Shown one piece after another: positions 1 through 7,191 of a stretch of DNA of 59,009 nucleotides. The stretch spans positions 1 to 59,009 of the forward strand of contig SVIA01000007.1 of the NCBI GenBank assembly GCA_015055535.1. The letters are read 5' to 3'. The position numbers and the translations under genes are program-made. This DNA comes from Clostridiales bacterium. GTDB lineage: Bacteria; Bacillota; Clostridia; Christensenellales; UBA1242. Numbering within the stretch: position 1 is the first letter of the stretch; each line of letters opens with the position of its first letter. The notes below the pieces were generated by a model. That model was not told the origin of the DNA and made no database searches. It worked only from the letters and a program-made list of their open reading frames with translations.

Positions 1-57
1 TTCTAAGTTATCATTTAAATTATAATAAAATTCATTATCTAAAACTTCTTTATACAT
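1..57 (-). CDS. Partial CDS, N-terminal end only
   Basis: An open minus-strand frame begins with ATG at 57-55 and runs off the left edge, giving 19 residues starting MYKEVLDNEF. There is no clear Shine-Dalgarno sequence upstream. The product is not recognisable from so little, and the call rests only on an open frame with a start codon. Confidence 0.35.
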   Translation of the reverse strand, partial: MYKEVLDNEFYYNLNDNLE

Positions 58-181
58 ATATTAATAATATATCAAACTTAACTTTTCATGTCAATACTAA
101 AAAAATCTAAAAACTTAATTGGTTTTTATTTTTTTATAAAATACTTGGTCATATTAAAGCAAATCGGCAAAAAATAAAAGA

Positions 182-195
182 GTGCCTTAGGCACA
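182..195 (-). terminator. Hairpin GTGCC-TTA-GGCAC, second terminator after the SSB-like gene
   Basis: A perfect 5-bp GC-rich stem with a 3-base loop is followed on the minus strand by a T-rich run. It lies just beyond another terminator, so the SSB-like gene seems to have two in tandem. The same stem motif recurs near 41094 and 45505. Confidence 0.55.
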
Positions 196-211
196 AAAAT
201 GCCTATAACAC

Positions 212-231
212 AAAAAAGTGGCATAGCCACT
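212..231 (-). terminator. Terminator overlapping the SSB-like stop codon
   Basis: The stem AGTGGC/GCCACT with a 3-base loop is followed on the minus strand by six T. The TAG stop codon at 232-230 overlaps the 5' base of the stem, so the gene ends inside its own terminator. Confidence 0.75.
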
Positions 232-901
232 AATCTGCATTTTGTTTTAAACGCTCTAACTCTACACTAGTTATTATTTCTTCTTTTTCAATAATATCTA
301 TTTTAGAAATACTAATTTCATAAGCTGTTTTATTTACAATTTCATCATCACTAAGTTTTTTTTGATAAATTCTACTTTGAATACGCCCTTCAATATTAAG
401 CTTAGTTCCAACCGGCAAATTTTTTACAAAACGAGCGTTTCTACCCCATGCAATACAAGGTATATAGTCGCTTTTGTTGTAAGCCCTATTAACAGCTAAT
501 AATATATCACAAATTTCACGTTTAAATGGTGTTGTTCTAAAAACTGGTTCTTTACACAAATAACCTTTTAAATTTATAATATTTGGATTTTTGTCAGTAT
601 TTACATCTATAACCTCTCTTACAAAAACTGTAAGCATTAGCTTGCTTTTGTTTTCAACAAGTTTATTATAACTTCTAAACTGCCCATTTAAAGCAAAAAT
701 ACTATCTACTTTTAAATCTTCTTTATTAAACAATTTTTCACTGATAGTAATTGGAATAATATCACTACTATCACTAAGTCTTGGCACTTCTAAATCGAAT
801 TCGTAGAAGTTTTCCCCTATAACAGAATGAGTAAACACGGGTTCAGATTTAACTTTTCCCCAAAGCTCCACACTGTTATTTAATAATAATTCGTAATTCA
901 T
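230..901 (-). CDS. Single-stranded DNA-binding protein with two OB-like halves
   Basis: This 223-residue protein resembles a clostridial SSB-like family with two OB-fold-like halves. The C-terminal half (about residues 108-200) carries the recognisable stretch RTTPFKREICDILLAVNRAY followed by IPCIAWGRNARF, and then a GRIQSR motif, all typical of SSB/PriB-type OB folds. The N-terminal half has a parallel, weaker pattern with PRLSDSSDIIPITIS. The likely role is binding single-stranded DNA in replication or repair. It differs from the classical single-OB SSB in length and lacks the acidic DDxxPF-type tail. The start is supported by TAGGAGG eight bases upstream. A canonical ssb may lie elsewhere. 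Confidence 0.8.
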   Translation of the reverse strand: MNYELLLNNSVELWGKVKSEPVFTHSVIGENFYEFDLEVPRLSDSSDIIPITISEKLFNKEDLKVDSIFALNGQFRSYNKLVENKSKLMLTVFVREVIDVNTDKNPNIINLKGYLCKEPVFRTTPFKREICDILLAVNRAYNKSDYIPCIAWGRNARFVKNLPVGTKLNIEGRIQSRIYQKKLSDDEIVNKTAYEISISKIDIIEKEEIITSVELERLKQNAD

Positions 902-930
902 ATAACCTCCTAATGTTGAAGGGATTTTTG

Positions 931-1698
931 CTAATTGTTTTTTATTTGTGTACCCTCATGATTAATTGTATAGTTATCTTTATAAATTATGTCTCCTATA
1001 CATTTAACTTTATAGCCACGTTTCTGTAATCTGTCTAATATCATTGGTAGAGCCTCTAGTATATGATCTGAATTGTTATGACAAAGAATAATTGAGCCAT
1101 TAAATACCTTATTCAAAATACGCGTTGTAATATCTACAGCAGATATTCCTTTCCAATCTAAACTATCAACATCCCATTGAATTGTTGTTAAACCCAATTC
1201 TTCAGAAGTGTTAATGAGTGTGTCGTTATACGACCCAAATGGAGCTCTAAATAATTCCACCTTAGTATTAGTAGCGTCTTCTATTGTTTTAACACTAGTT
1301 TCTAGCTCTAATTTTATTTGTTCAGCATTTAATTTGGCCATATCTGGATGAGTATTTGAATGTGTTCCAATTTCAAAACCATTTTCAGCAATTTTTTTTG
1401 CAATTTCTGGATAATTTTCTACCCAAAAACCAACTAGAAAAAATGTTGCACCTGCATTATATTCTTTTAAAATTTCCATAATTTTTTCAGTTTTATCTGC
1501 TCCCCAAGCTGCATCAAAGCTAATAGCAACAACCTTTTCATCAGTTTTAACATTATAAATTGGAATTTTCCTTAAGCTATATCCAAAATAAACCGACGCA
1601 GCCGCATTCCCATTTACATTAATAGCAAGAAGACAAATAACAACTAAAATTGCTACCATCGATAATAAAGATTTCATTTTTACAACTATAAAATGCAT
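931..1698 (-). CDS. Polysaccharide deacetylase, PdaB-like
   Basis: This is a secreted or membrane-anchored NodB-fold deacetylase. A hydrophobic N-terminus (about residues 8-30) is followed by the catalytic motifs in order: SFDAAWG (motif 1), HSNTHPDM (zinc-binding histidines), RAPFGSYN (motif 3), DVDSLDW and ILCHNN (motif 5). This spacing fits PdaB, a protein tied to spore cortex peptidoglycan in Bacillus and Clostridia. I place the start at the ATG at 1698, not at a GTG nine bases further out, because AAGGTGGG lies at the right distance before the ATG. It is 29 bases downstream of the SSB-like gene and in the same direction. All catalytic residues appear intact, so activity is likely. Confidence 0.85.
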   Translation of the reverse strand: MHFIVVKMKSLLSMVAILVVICLLAINVNGNAAASVYFGYSLRKIPIYNVKTDEKVVAISFDAAWGADKTEKIMEILKEYNAGATFFLVGFWVENYPEIAKKIAENGFEIGTHSNTHPDMAKLNAEQIKLELETSVKTIEDATNTKVELFRAPFGSYNDTLINTSEELGLTTIQWDVDSLDWKGISAVDITTRILNKVFNGSIILCHNNSDHILEALPMILDRLQKRGYKVKCIGDIIYKDNYTINHEGTQIKNN

Positions 1699-1846
1699 AC
1701 ATCCCACCTTAATTGTATATTAGTATTTAAATTTTATTGAAAAAGAAAAAAAGACTATTTTTTCGTTTTTTGTCTAATAAAACACTTTTTCAATTTTACT
1801 TAAAATATTATATTTTTTATTTTTAATTTTTATAACTTAAAATAAA

Positions 1847-1867
1847 AAAACTGGCACTGCCAGTTTT
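1847..1867 (-). terminator. Terminator after the CYTH gene
   Basis: A perfect 7-bp stem ACTGGCA/TGCCAGT with a single-base centre is followed on the minus strand by seven T. An almost identical stem ends the rmuC gene near 28640. Confidence 0.8.
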
Positions 1868-1878
1868 AAATTTTGTTA

Positions 1879-2628
1879 TTATTTACCTTCATTATCATTG
1901 TTTGTTTCTTCAGTTTTTTCGTCTTCTTCAAATTTTCGTTTTTTATTAAATCTATCATAATTTAAAATTCTTTTTGCACACTCAAATTTGCTTTCATTAT
2001 CATTAATAAAATATACTTTTTCGTTTACATTTTTAATAAATCTATTAAAAACATCTAAATTAACTGTATCTGGATAATTATTTAAAACAAATTTAACAAT
2101 GTTATCTTTATCTTTTGTAAATTTAGCTTTATAATCACATCTGTCAAAATAAACCGAAATTTTTAAATCCATATTATTTTTAAGTTCATAAACTTCTCTA
2201 TTTGTATAAACAGCTAAATATGGTTTTAAATCTCGCATTTTTCTAATTGTATCTATGTCTAATCTTCTAGCATATATATCATTTATTTTATTAGATAAAA
2301 ATAAATGTGCCTCTCTATTAGTAGTAATATCTGCATCAGAAGGTAAATCTAAATAAGCTTCTCTTACCCTCTCTTCCTTTTGGGCATTAGAGCTTAAATA
2401 TTTAATAGATAATACTTTTTTATCGACATAAGTTCTAACTCTAATTGTTGCTCGGTTTTGTTCAAAAAATTTATCTTTAGTATCATAAAATAAATCTTCA
2501 TACAAAATCCTATAACTATCATACAAAATAAAGTTTGGCATTCTTGAAATAATTTCATAAATGCGATGAAACTGATTTTCTTCAGTTAGATAAAATTTTT
2601 CTTCCTCTAAGTTTTGAACGTTTCTCAT
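1879..2628 (-). CDS. CYTH-domain protein (triphosphate tunnel fold)
   Basis: This 249-residue protein has the hallmarks of the CYTH/triphosphate tunnel metalloenzyme superfamily. These are an N-terminal ExEK-like stretch (E8-E9-E10-K11), DLFYDT (residues 45-50), the basic strand RATIRVR (59-65) and LSIKY with K76. Such folds bind triphosphates or polyphosphate. VTC-like members act in polyphosphate metabolism, but the substrate here is unknown. The C-terminus is a charged, Glu/Asn-rich tail of about 30 residues. No Shine-Dalgarno sequence is present; a -10 hexamer sits six bases before the ATG, suggesting a leaderless mRNA. Confidence 0.7.
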   Translation of the reverse strand: MRNVQNLEEEKFYLTEENQFHRIYEIISRMPNFILYDSYRILYEDLFYDTKDKFFEQNRATIRVRTYVDKKVLSIKYLSSNAQKEERVREAYLDLPSDADITTNREAHLFLSNKINDIYARRLDIDTIRKMRDLKPYLAVYTNREVYELKNNMDLKISVYFDRCDYKAKFTKDKDNIVKFVLNNYPDTVNLDVFNRFIKNVNEKVYFINDNESKFECAKRILNYDRFNKKRKFEEDEKTEETNNDNEGK

Positions 2629-2634
2629 ATTTAT

Positions 2635-2663
2635 ATTTTACTTTAAATTTATAATTTTTACAA
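2635..2663 (-). promoter_or_regulatory. Promoter placing +1 on the ATG of the CYTH gene
   Basis: TTGTAA and TAAAAT are separated by 17 bases. The -10 hexamer ends six bases before the ATG, so a normal start site would be the A of the start codon. No ribosome binding site is seen. Confidence 0.65.
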
Positions 2664-2728
2664 ATCTTTTTGTATAAAAAGATAAAATTTGTTAATTATT
2701 TTTTTTAAAACATAAAAAAGGAGATAAA

Positions 2729-3364
2729 ATGAATAATAATTTTGAAAATAGTCAAACGTATAAAAATTTAGCTAGAAGTTTTGCCGGAGAATGTCAAGCA
2801 GGAGCGAGATATCAATTTTTAAGTAAACAATGTTTAAAAGAAGGTTATAATTTTTTGTCTAACACAATTAAAACTCTAGCAAAAAACGAAATGGCTCACG
2901 CTAAAACTTTTTTTGATTTAATTGTAAATAATAGCAATAATTTAGTTAAAAACATTGAAATTAACGCTGGATTCCCATTTAAATACGGAGATTTATGTGA
3001 TCATTTTAAATATACAATGGAAGATGAAAAATATGAAAGTGAAAACATTTATCCCGAATTTTCAAAAATTGCCAAAGAAGAAGGATTTAATGAAGTTGCA
3101 TATACATTTGATCGTGTAGCTAGCGTTGAAAATTGCCATTATATGTTAATTAAACAAATTTATGAAGGATTTGTTAATAAAAACTTATATTCTTCTACAA
3201 CGCCTATTAAGTGGAAATGTTCTAATTGTGGAAACGAACACACTGAGTTTAATGCTTGGGAAATTTGTGATTTATGTGGAATGCAAAAAGGCTATGTTGA
3301 AATTCCATTTGAAACCGGAAAAACTTTAAAAAACTCAAATATATCAGACATTCAAACTTTATAA
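2729..3364 (+). CDS. rbr: Rubrerythrin
   Basis: This 211-residue protein is a ferritin-like diiron domain fused to a C-terminal rubredoxin-like domain. Diiron ligands are visible as E21 (in AGECQAGARY), E54-x-x-H57, an acidic helix near 103-110 and E134-x-x-H137. The rubredoxin-type iron site is C164-x-x-C167 and C180-x-x-C183. Rubrerythrins reduce hydrogen peroxide in the cytosol of anaerobes, taking electrons from rubredoxin or NAD(P)H oxidoreductases. Length is slightly above the usual 190 residues owing to a loose tail. AAGGAG lies just upstream of the ATG. It stands alone, divergent from the CYTH gene. The domain order is the classical one. Confidence 0.93.
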   Translation: MNNNFENSQTYKNLARSFAGECQAGARYQFLSKQCLKEGYNFLSNTIKTLAKNEMAHAKTFFDLIVNNSNNLVKNIEINAGFPFKYGDLCDHFKYTMEDEKYESENIYPEFSKIAKEEGFNEVAYTFDRVASVENCHYMLIKQIYEGFVNKNLYSSTTPIKWKCSNCGNEHTEFNAWEICDLCGMQKGYVEIPFETGKTLKNSNISDIQTL

Positions 3365-3366
3365 AA

Positions 3367-3417
3367 GCAAAAAAACGCATAAAATAAAAGCATCTTTGCT
3401 TAAATTTGCGTTTTTTA
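3367..3417 (+). terminator. Terminator after rubrerythrin
   Basis: The arms AAAAAACGCA and TGCGTTTTTT flank a loop of about 30 bases containing a smaller stem, and a T run follows. Confidence 0.65.
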
Positions 3418-3439
3418 TTTATTATAATCTTAAATTAAG

Positions 3440-3468
3440 TTTTATTTTTTTTTAAAAAGTAATATAAT
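3440..3468 (+). promoter_or_regulatory. Promoter placing +1 on the ATG at 3475
   Basis: A perfect TATAAT at 3463-3468 ends six bases before the start codon. The -35 (TTTTAT) is weak. No Shine-Dalgarno sequence is present, so a leaderless mRNA is predicted. Confidence 0.6.
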
Positions 3469-3474
3469 AAAATT

Positions 3475-4311
3475 ATGACAAAACTAAAAAAATTAATATT
3501 ATCTTTTTTATTAATAATAATTGCTTTAATTTCAACTGGTTGTGCTAGTATTGAATATGAAAGAGTTTTAAATACCGATGGTACTATTGTAGATGCTGTT
3601 TGTGTTAAATTAGATAACAATAAAATAGTTTCTGCTGGTTATAATATAGAAACTGTTACTAAAGATATTAAAAGCAAAATGACTTTATATTTAAATGCCT
3701 TAATTCAATCTTTTTACAAACGTGACGATGGACTACTAGACATTGAAAAAATTAATGTTTATAATAATGTAACAACTACTGTTTCCGAAAACAATGGATA
3801 TATTATTGCAAGCATAAAATTTAGAAATTATAATACGTTTAAATATTTTTATGGTTTACATTTAGTTGAAAATAATGACGATGACTCGGAAAATATTAAA
3901 AATTTTTTATTTGATAAAAATATTTCAACCGGGAAAACAATATTTGCTACACAAGATGCCAAGCTTATAACTAATGAATTTCTTTCTTATTTTAATAATA
4001 ATTATACATTAGAAGATGCGGAATTATCATATTTATTTGGAACTCCTGAAAGTAAACTCCATTCTGATGCAAACTATCAATTTACACAAGATGGAGTAAA
4101 ATATCATCAATGGATTGTAACCGATATAAATCAAGATATTTCAACTTATACTTATCGTTTTAAACCTGTTAATTGGTATATTTCGGCCTTAGTTTTAACT
4201 TTTGTTTTAATTTTAGTATTATTTATTGTTTCTTTATATAAAAAAAATAAAAAAACTAAAATTGAAAGTGAAATCGAAATTAAAACAATAGAAAATAATG
4301 AAAATAGTTAA
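3475..4311 (+). CDS. Lipoprotein with C-terminal membrane segment
   Basis: I do not recognise this 278-residue protein beyond its topology. A lipobox (LISTGC, acylated cysteine C23) follows a hydrophobic signal. An extracellular domain of about 200 residues ends in a transmembrane segment near 233-254 and then a short charged tail (KKNKKTK and Glu-rich). The family is similar in outline to small clostridial membrane-anchored lipoproteins of unknown role. It has no apparent ribosome binding site and its promoter abuts the ATG. It converges on the acyl carrier protein gene, with two terminators between them. Confidence 0.7.
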   Translation: MTKLKKLILSFLLIIIALISTGCASIEYERVLNTDGTIVDAVCVKLDNNKIVSAGYNIETVTKDIKSKMTLYLNALIQSFYKRDDGLLDIEKINVYNNVTTTVSENNGYIIASIKFRNYNTFKYFYGLHLVENNDDDSENIKNFLFDKNISTGKTIFATQDAKLITNEFLSYFNNNYTLEDAELSYLFGTPESKLHSDANYQFTQDGVKYHQWIVTDINQDISTYTYRFKPVNWYISALVLTFVLILVLFIVSLYKKNKKTKIESEIEIKTIENNENS

Positions 4312-4371
4312 TAATAAAAAATTTAAACAATAGTTTTTAGAATTTTAAAATTTGTGATTAAACTAAACTAT

Positions 4372-4408
4372 AAAAAAACACTTTATCAAAACAGATAAAG
4401 TGTTTTTT
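4372..4408 (+). terminator. Bidirectional terminator after the lipoprotein gene
   Basis: A strong stem of about 11 bp (AACACTTTATC with GATAAAGTGTT) is flanked by A and T runs and could serve both strands. Confidence 0.85.
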
Positions 4409-4453
4409 AGTAATCTTCTCTCTTCCATATGTTTTTAACACATAGTTAACAAT

Positions 4454-4487
4454 AAAAAAGAGTTGGAACATTTTTTCAACTCTTTTA
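4454..4487 (-). terminator. Terminator after acpP
   Basis: AAAAGAGTTG pairs with CAACTCTTTT and is followed on the minus strand by A/T-rich sequence. It is paired back to back with the terminator at 4372-4408 between convergent genes. Confidence 0.75.
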
Positions 4488-4529
4488 TAATACTATTTTA
4501 ATTTTATAGCCATTATCTGGCAGTTTTTA

Positions 4530-4760
4530 TTACTTTTTATGATTATCGATAAAAGTAACAATATCTTTCACGGTTTTTAAATTTGCACAAGCTTCATCTG
4601 GAAGTGTCATGTTAAACTCTTCTTCTAACGCCATTAGCATTTCAACTATATCTAAAGAATCAGCGCCTAAATCTTCTACAACATCAGATTCAAGTGTAAC
4701 TTTATCTTCAGGTTTTCCTAATTGATTGCAAATTACTTCCCTTACTTTTTCAAAAGTCAT
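4530..4760 (-). CDS. acpP: Acyl carrier protein
   Basis: This 76-residue acidic protein is a classical acyl carrier protein. The DSLDIVE motif carries S35, the site for 4'-phosphopantetheine attachment, and the four-helix pattern and length match AcpP. It shuttles acyl chains in fatty acid synthesis in the cytosol. TAGGAGG lies seven bases before the ATG. It stands apart from other fatty acid genes: upstream is a sporulation-like pair and downstream a convergent lipoprotein. It may be cotranscribed with the M23 gene, from which it is about 70 bases away. Confidence 0.95.
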   Translation of the reverse strand: MTFEKVREVICNQLGKPEDKVTLESDVVEDLGADSLDIVEMLMALEEEFNMTLPDEACANLKTVKDIVTFIDNHKK

Positions 4761-4829
4761 AATAACCTCCTAATTAAATACGAGTATATTCTAGCACATA
4801 AAAAATAAAAAGTAAAGCAATTTACACAA

Positions 4830-5405
4830 TTAATCTTTAGAACTAATTTGAATATAATTAGCTGGGTCTACTTTCTCGCCATTTTTTATTAGTTCAAAGT
4901 GTACATGTGATTCTTCTTCGCCTTCTGCCTCTAAAACATTGGCTACTGTACCAATACTTTGTCCAACGTTAACTTCATCATTAACATTTACTAAAGTATT
5001 ACTATTTAAACCTTGATATCTACTTACTAACCCATCTTCATGAGTAATTTCAATTGTTGTACCCTCTAAATAGTTGGTATAAATATTAGTTACTTTTCCA
5101 TTAAAACAAGCAAGAACTTCATCACCAACTGTTGCCAATAAGTCTAATCCCTTGTGAATTTCCCAACAATTTAGTGTGCTATTATATTGTAATTCTTCTG
5201 CATTATAGCCTTTTGTTATAACACAATTACTAATTGGCAACACAAAATTTACCGGAGTTGTGTTAACGTTTTCACTAGGTTCGCTAACGCTACTAGAGCT
5301 AGACAATGCTAAAGCCAAGATGACTGCAAGTACAATAACTGCTGTTAGTGTCATAAGTATATAATTTTTATACTTTTTAATGTTTAATAATAATTTTTCT
5401 TTCAT
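4830..5405 (-). CDS. M23 metallopeptidase, SpoIIQ-like
   Basis: This 191-residue protein has one N-terminal transmembrane helix (about residues 13-35) and an extracellular LytM/M23 domain. The zinc motif is complete: H84-x3-D88 in HKGLD and H167-x-H169 in HVHFE. In Clostridia a membrane-anchored M23 protein of this size is SpoIIQ, which spans the forespore side of the engulfment interface. B. subtilis SpoIIQ has lost part of the zinc site, whereas clostridial versions keep it, as here. The neighbouring YwmB-like gene, 61 bases upstream, supports the sporulation reading. A general cell-wall endopeptidase is the alternative. AGGAGG precedes the ATG. Confidence 0.75.
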   Translation of the reverse strand: MKEKLLLNIKKYKNYILMTLTAVIVLAVILALALSSSSSVSEPSENVNTTPVNFVLPISNCVITKGYNAEELQYNSTLNCWEIHKGLDLLATVGDEVLACFNGKVTNIYTNYLEGTTIEITHEDGLVSRYQGLNSNTLVNVNDEVNVGQSIGTVANVLEAEGEEESHVHFELIKNGEKVDPANYIQISSKD

Positions 5406-5466
5406 AATATCCTCCTACTAGCACAATTGTTGACAATAATATTTTTTTTATTCATTAAATTTAAAA

Positions 5467-5952
5467 TTAGTAATCTCCAAGAATTATTGGGTATCCTAAA
5501 GTAATATAATTATTGCTAAATGCAATCTGCAAATTTATCTTTTCATTATCAATTTTTATATAATTACTTTGGGCTAAAACATTACTAAATCCGTAAGCAC
5601 AAAAAATATTATCAACTTTTTCTTTTTTTATTATATTTAAATTATAATAATTAATAATGTTATTAATCTTATTAATTGTGCTTTTAAATTTAATACTTTC
5701 ACCTAATATATTTGTTACTTTACTTTTTATAACTTTTGCATTATTTAAAGAAGTATTAATAATATAACCATTCCCCAAGTTAATAATCTCGCAATTTTCG
5801 ATATTTTCACATTTATCTAAACAATAAATACTATAAATAATCTCACCATAATTTATATTTTTGAAATTATTAATATCATAAAACACGGGTTTAAAACTAT
5901 ATGTAAGCGTTAATAAAAATAAAAACGAAAATAAAAAAAACATTTTTTTCAT
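5467..5952 (-). CDS. Secreted protein, possibly YwmB-like
   Basis: This 161-residue protein has a hydrophobic signal (residues 4-20) and no lipobox. The C-terminal pattern (INLQIAFSNN then ITLGYPIILGDY) resembles the end of YwmB-type proteins, which in Clostridia lie near spoIID/spoIIQ. The directly adjacent SpoIIQ-like gene supports this, but the match is weak and mostly positional. The gene is extremely A/T-rich and rich in Asn, Ile and Lys. No good Shine-Dalgarno sequence is visible. SpoIID, usually found between the two, is absent here. Confidence 0.45.
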   Translation of the reverse strand: MKKMFFLFSFLFLLTLTYSFKPVFYDINNFKNINYGEIIYSIYCLDKCENIENCEIINLGNGYIINTSLNNAKVIKSKVTNILGESIKFKSTINKINNIINYYNLNIIKKEKVDNIFCAYGFSNVLAQSNYIKIDNEKINLQIAFSNNYITLGYPIILGDY

Positions 5953-6007
5953 GTTTTAATAATTAACACTAAAAAAATGTTTTAAACTTAAAATAAATTT
6001 TTAATTG

Positions 6008-7072
6008 TTAAAAAAAATTAAATAATTCAAAAAACTGCATTTTTTTTAAAAATAACGAACCACTTGCATCACTTGAAAGTTTGTTTAATATTTTTTTAAC
6101 ATTAAAATTTTTTGTTATATTATAATATTTTTCTATTGATAAATTTTTTAATTTATTATAAAAGTTTTCAAATAAAACTTCATAATTTTTTAAAATTTTT
6201 AATATATTTTTTTTCTTAGAAATTAAATAAAATTTATAAAAATTAAAATCAAAATTTTCATAACTATTAATTACACTATTATCTTTTTTATAATAACGAC
6301 TAAAATATAAATTATTTTCATTTAATACTTTAAAAATACATTTATAACTTAATCCTAAAATGTGAGAATTAATAAATTCTGAAAATTCACTACTAAAATT
6401 TTGTTTATTTAAATAAAATTCAATATTGTATTTATTTAAAATTAATCCTAACGCAACAACACTTTTTAAAATATTTTTTTCACTTAATTCATTTAATATT
6501 ATTTTATACTCTTTTAAAAAATTGAATAAATTTTCATTTTCATTTTGCAAATTGTATTCTATTATGATATAAGCAAATTTAAACACATTACAGTATAAAT
6601 CAAATATTTGTTGTTTACATAAAGATATATCTTCTATTAAAACAAAATGCGGTGGATAATAACAATTGATTAAAGAAAAATTTTGATTATATTTGCAAAA
6701 TAACTCACTTTTTAATATGTTTAAATTTACAAACGCATACATAATATTACTTTTTATGGCAAAATACTGAGCAAATTTTAGCGTATAAAATTCCCCAATA
6801 CCAACAACTAAATTATACGTTTCATTAATTTTATTTTCTAGTTTTTCTATAGTTTTTTGTGAAAAATTATATACCACAAAAACTTCAATGTTATTAACAG
6901 AAGATTTTTTTAATTCATCTAGCTTGTTTTTATAATTTTTATATGTTAAAAAATCGACTAAAAATAAAATCGAACAATTTACACAAACTTCTTCAATAAA
7001 CATGTTTAATTTATCTAAACAGTTATTTTCAATTTCAATTTTTTTAATAACTTTATTTAATATTTTTTCCAT
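6008..7072 (-). CDS. Degenerate dehydroquinate-synthase/iron-alcohol-dehydrogenase-fold protein
   Basis: This 354-residue protein has no clear name. Residues 33-105 follow the N-terminal pattern of the iron-containing alcohol dehydrogenase and glycerol-1-phosphate dehydrogenase superfamily: a strand LFLVD, a second strand EVFVVYNF, then NLVVGIGEFYTLKFAQYFA where the family has a VGGGS-x-x-D-x-x-K-type nucleotide loop. The next strand (MYAFVN) and PPHFVLIEDI also fit. The glycine loop has lost its usual residues and I cannot place the metal ligands, so the protein may not be an active dehydrogenase. It is strongly Asn/Ile/Lys/Phe-rich. It is divergent from the degenerate deacetylase at 7192 and ends in a Phe-rich tail. 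Confidence 0.45.
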   Translation of the reverse strand: MEKILNKVIKKIEIENNCLDKLNMFIEEVCVNCSILFLVDFLTYKNYKNKLDELKKSSVNNIEVFVVYNFSQKTIEKLENKINETYNLVVGIGEFYTLKFAQYFAIKSNIMYAFVNLNILKSELFCKYNQNFSLINCYYPPHFVLIEDISLCKQQIFDLYCNVFKFAYIIIEYNLQNENENLFNFLKEYKIILNELSEKNILKSVVALGLILNKYNIEFYLNKQNFSSEFSEFINSHILGLSYKCIFKVLNENNLYFSRYYKKDNSVINSYENFDFNFYKFYLISKKKNILKILKNYEVLFENFYNKLKNLSIEKYYNITKNFNVKKILNKLSSDASGSLFLKKMQFFELFNFF

Positions 7073-7191
7073 TTTATAAATTTAACATTTTTTTAAAATA
7101 AAAATATAAAATAAAAAAGTGAAAAATAAATTTTTTTGTAAAAATAATAATATAATATAATTAATAAATTTTTTTTACAAATACTAGTTTT

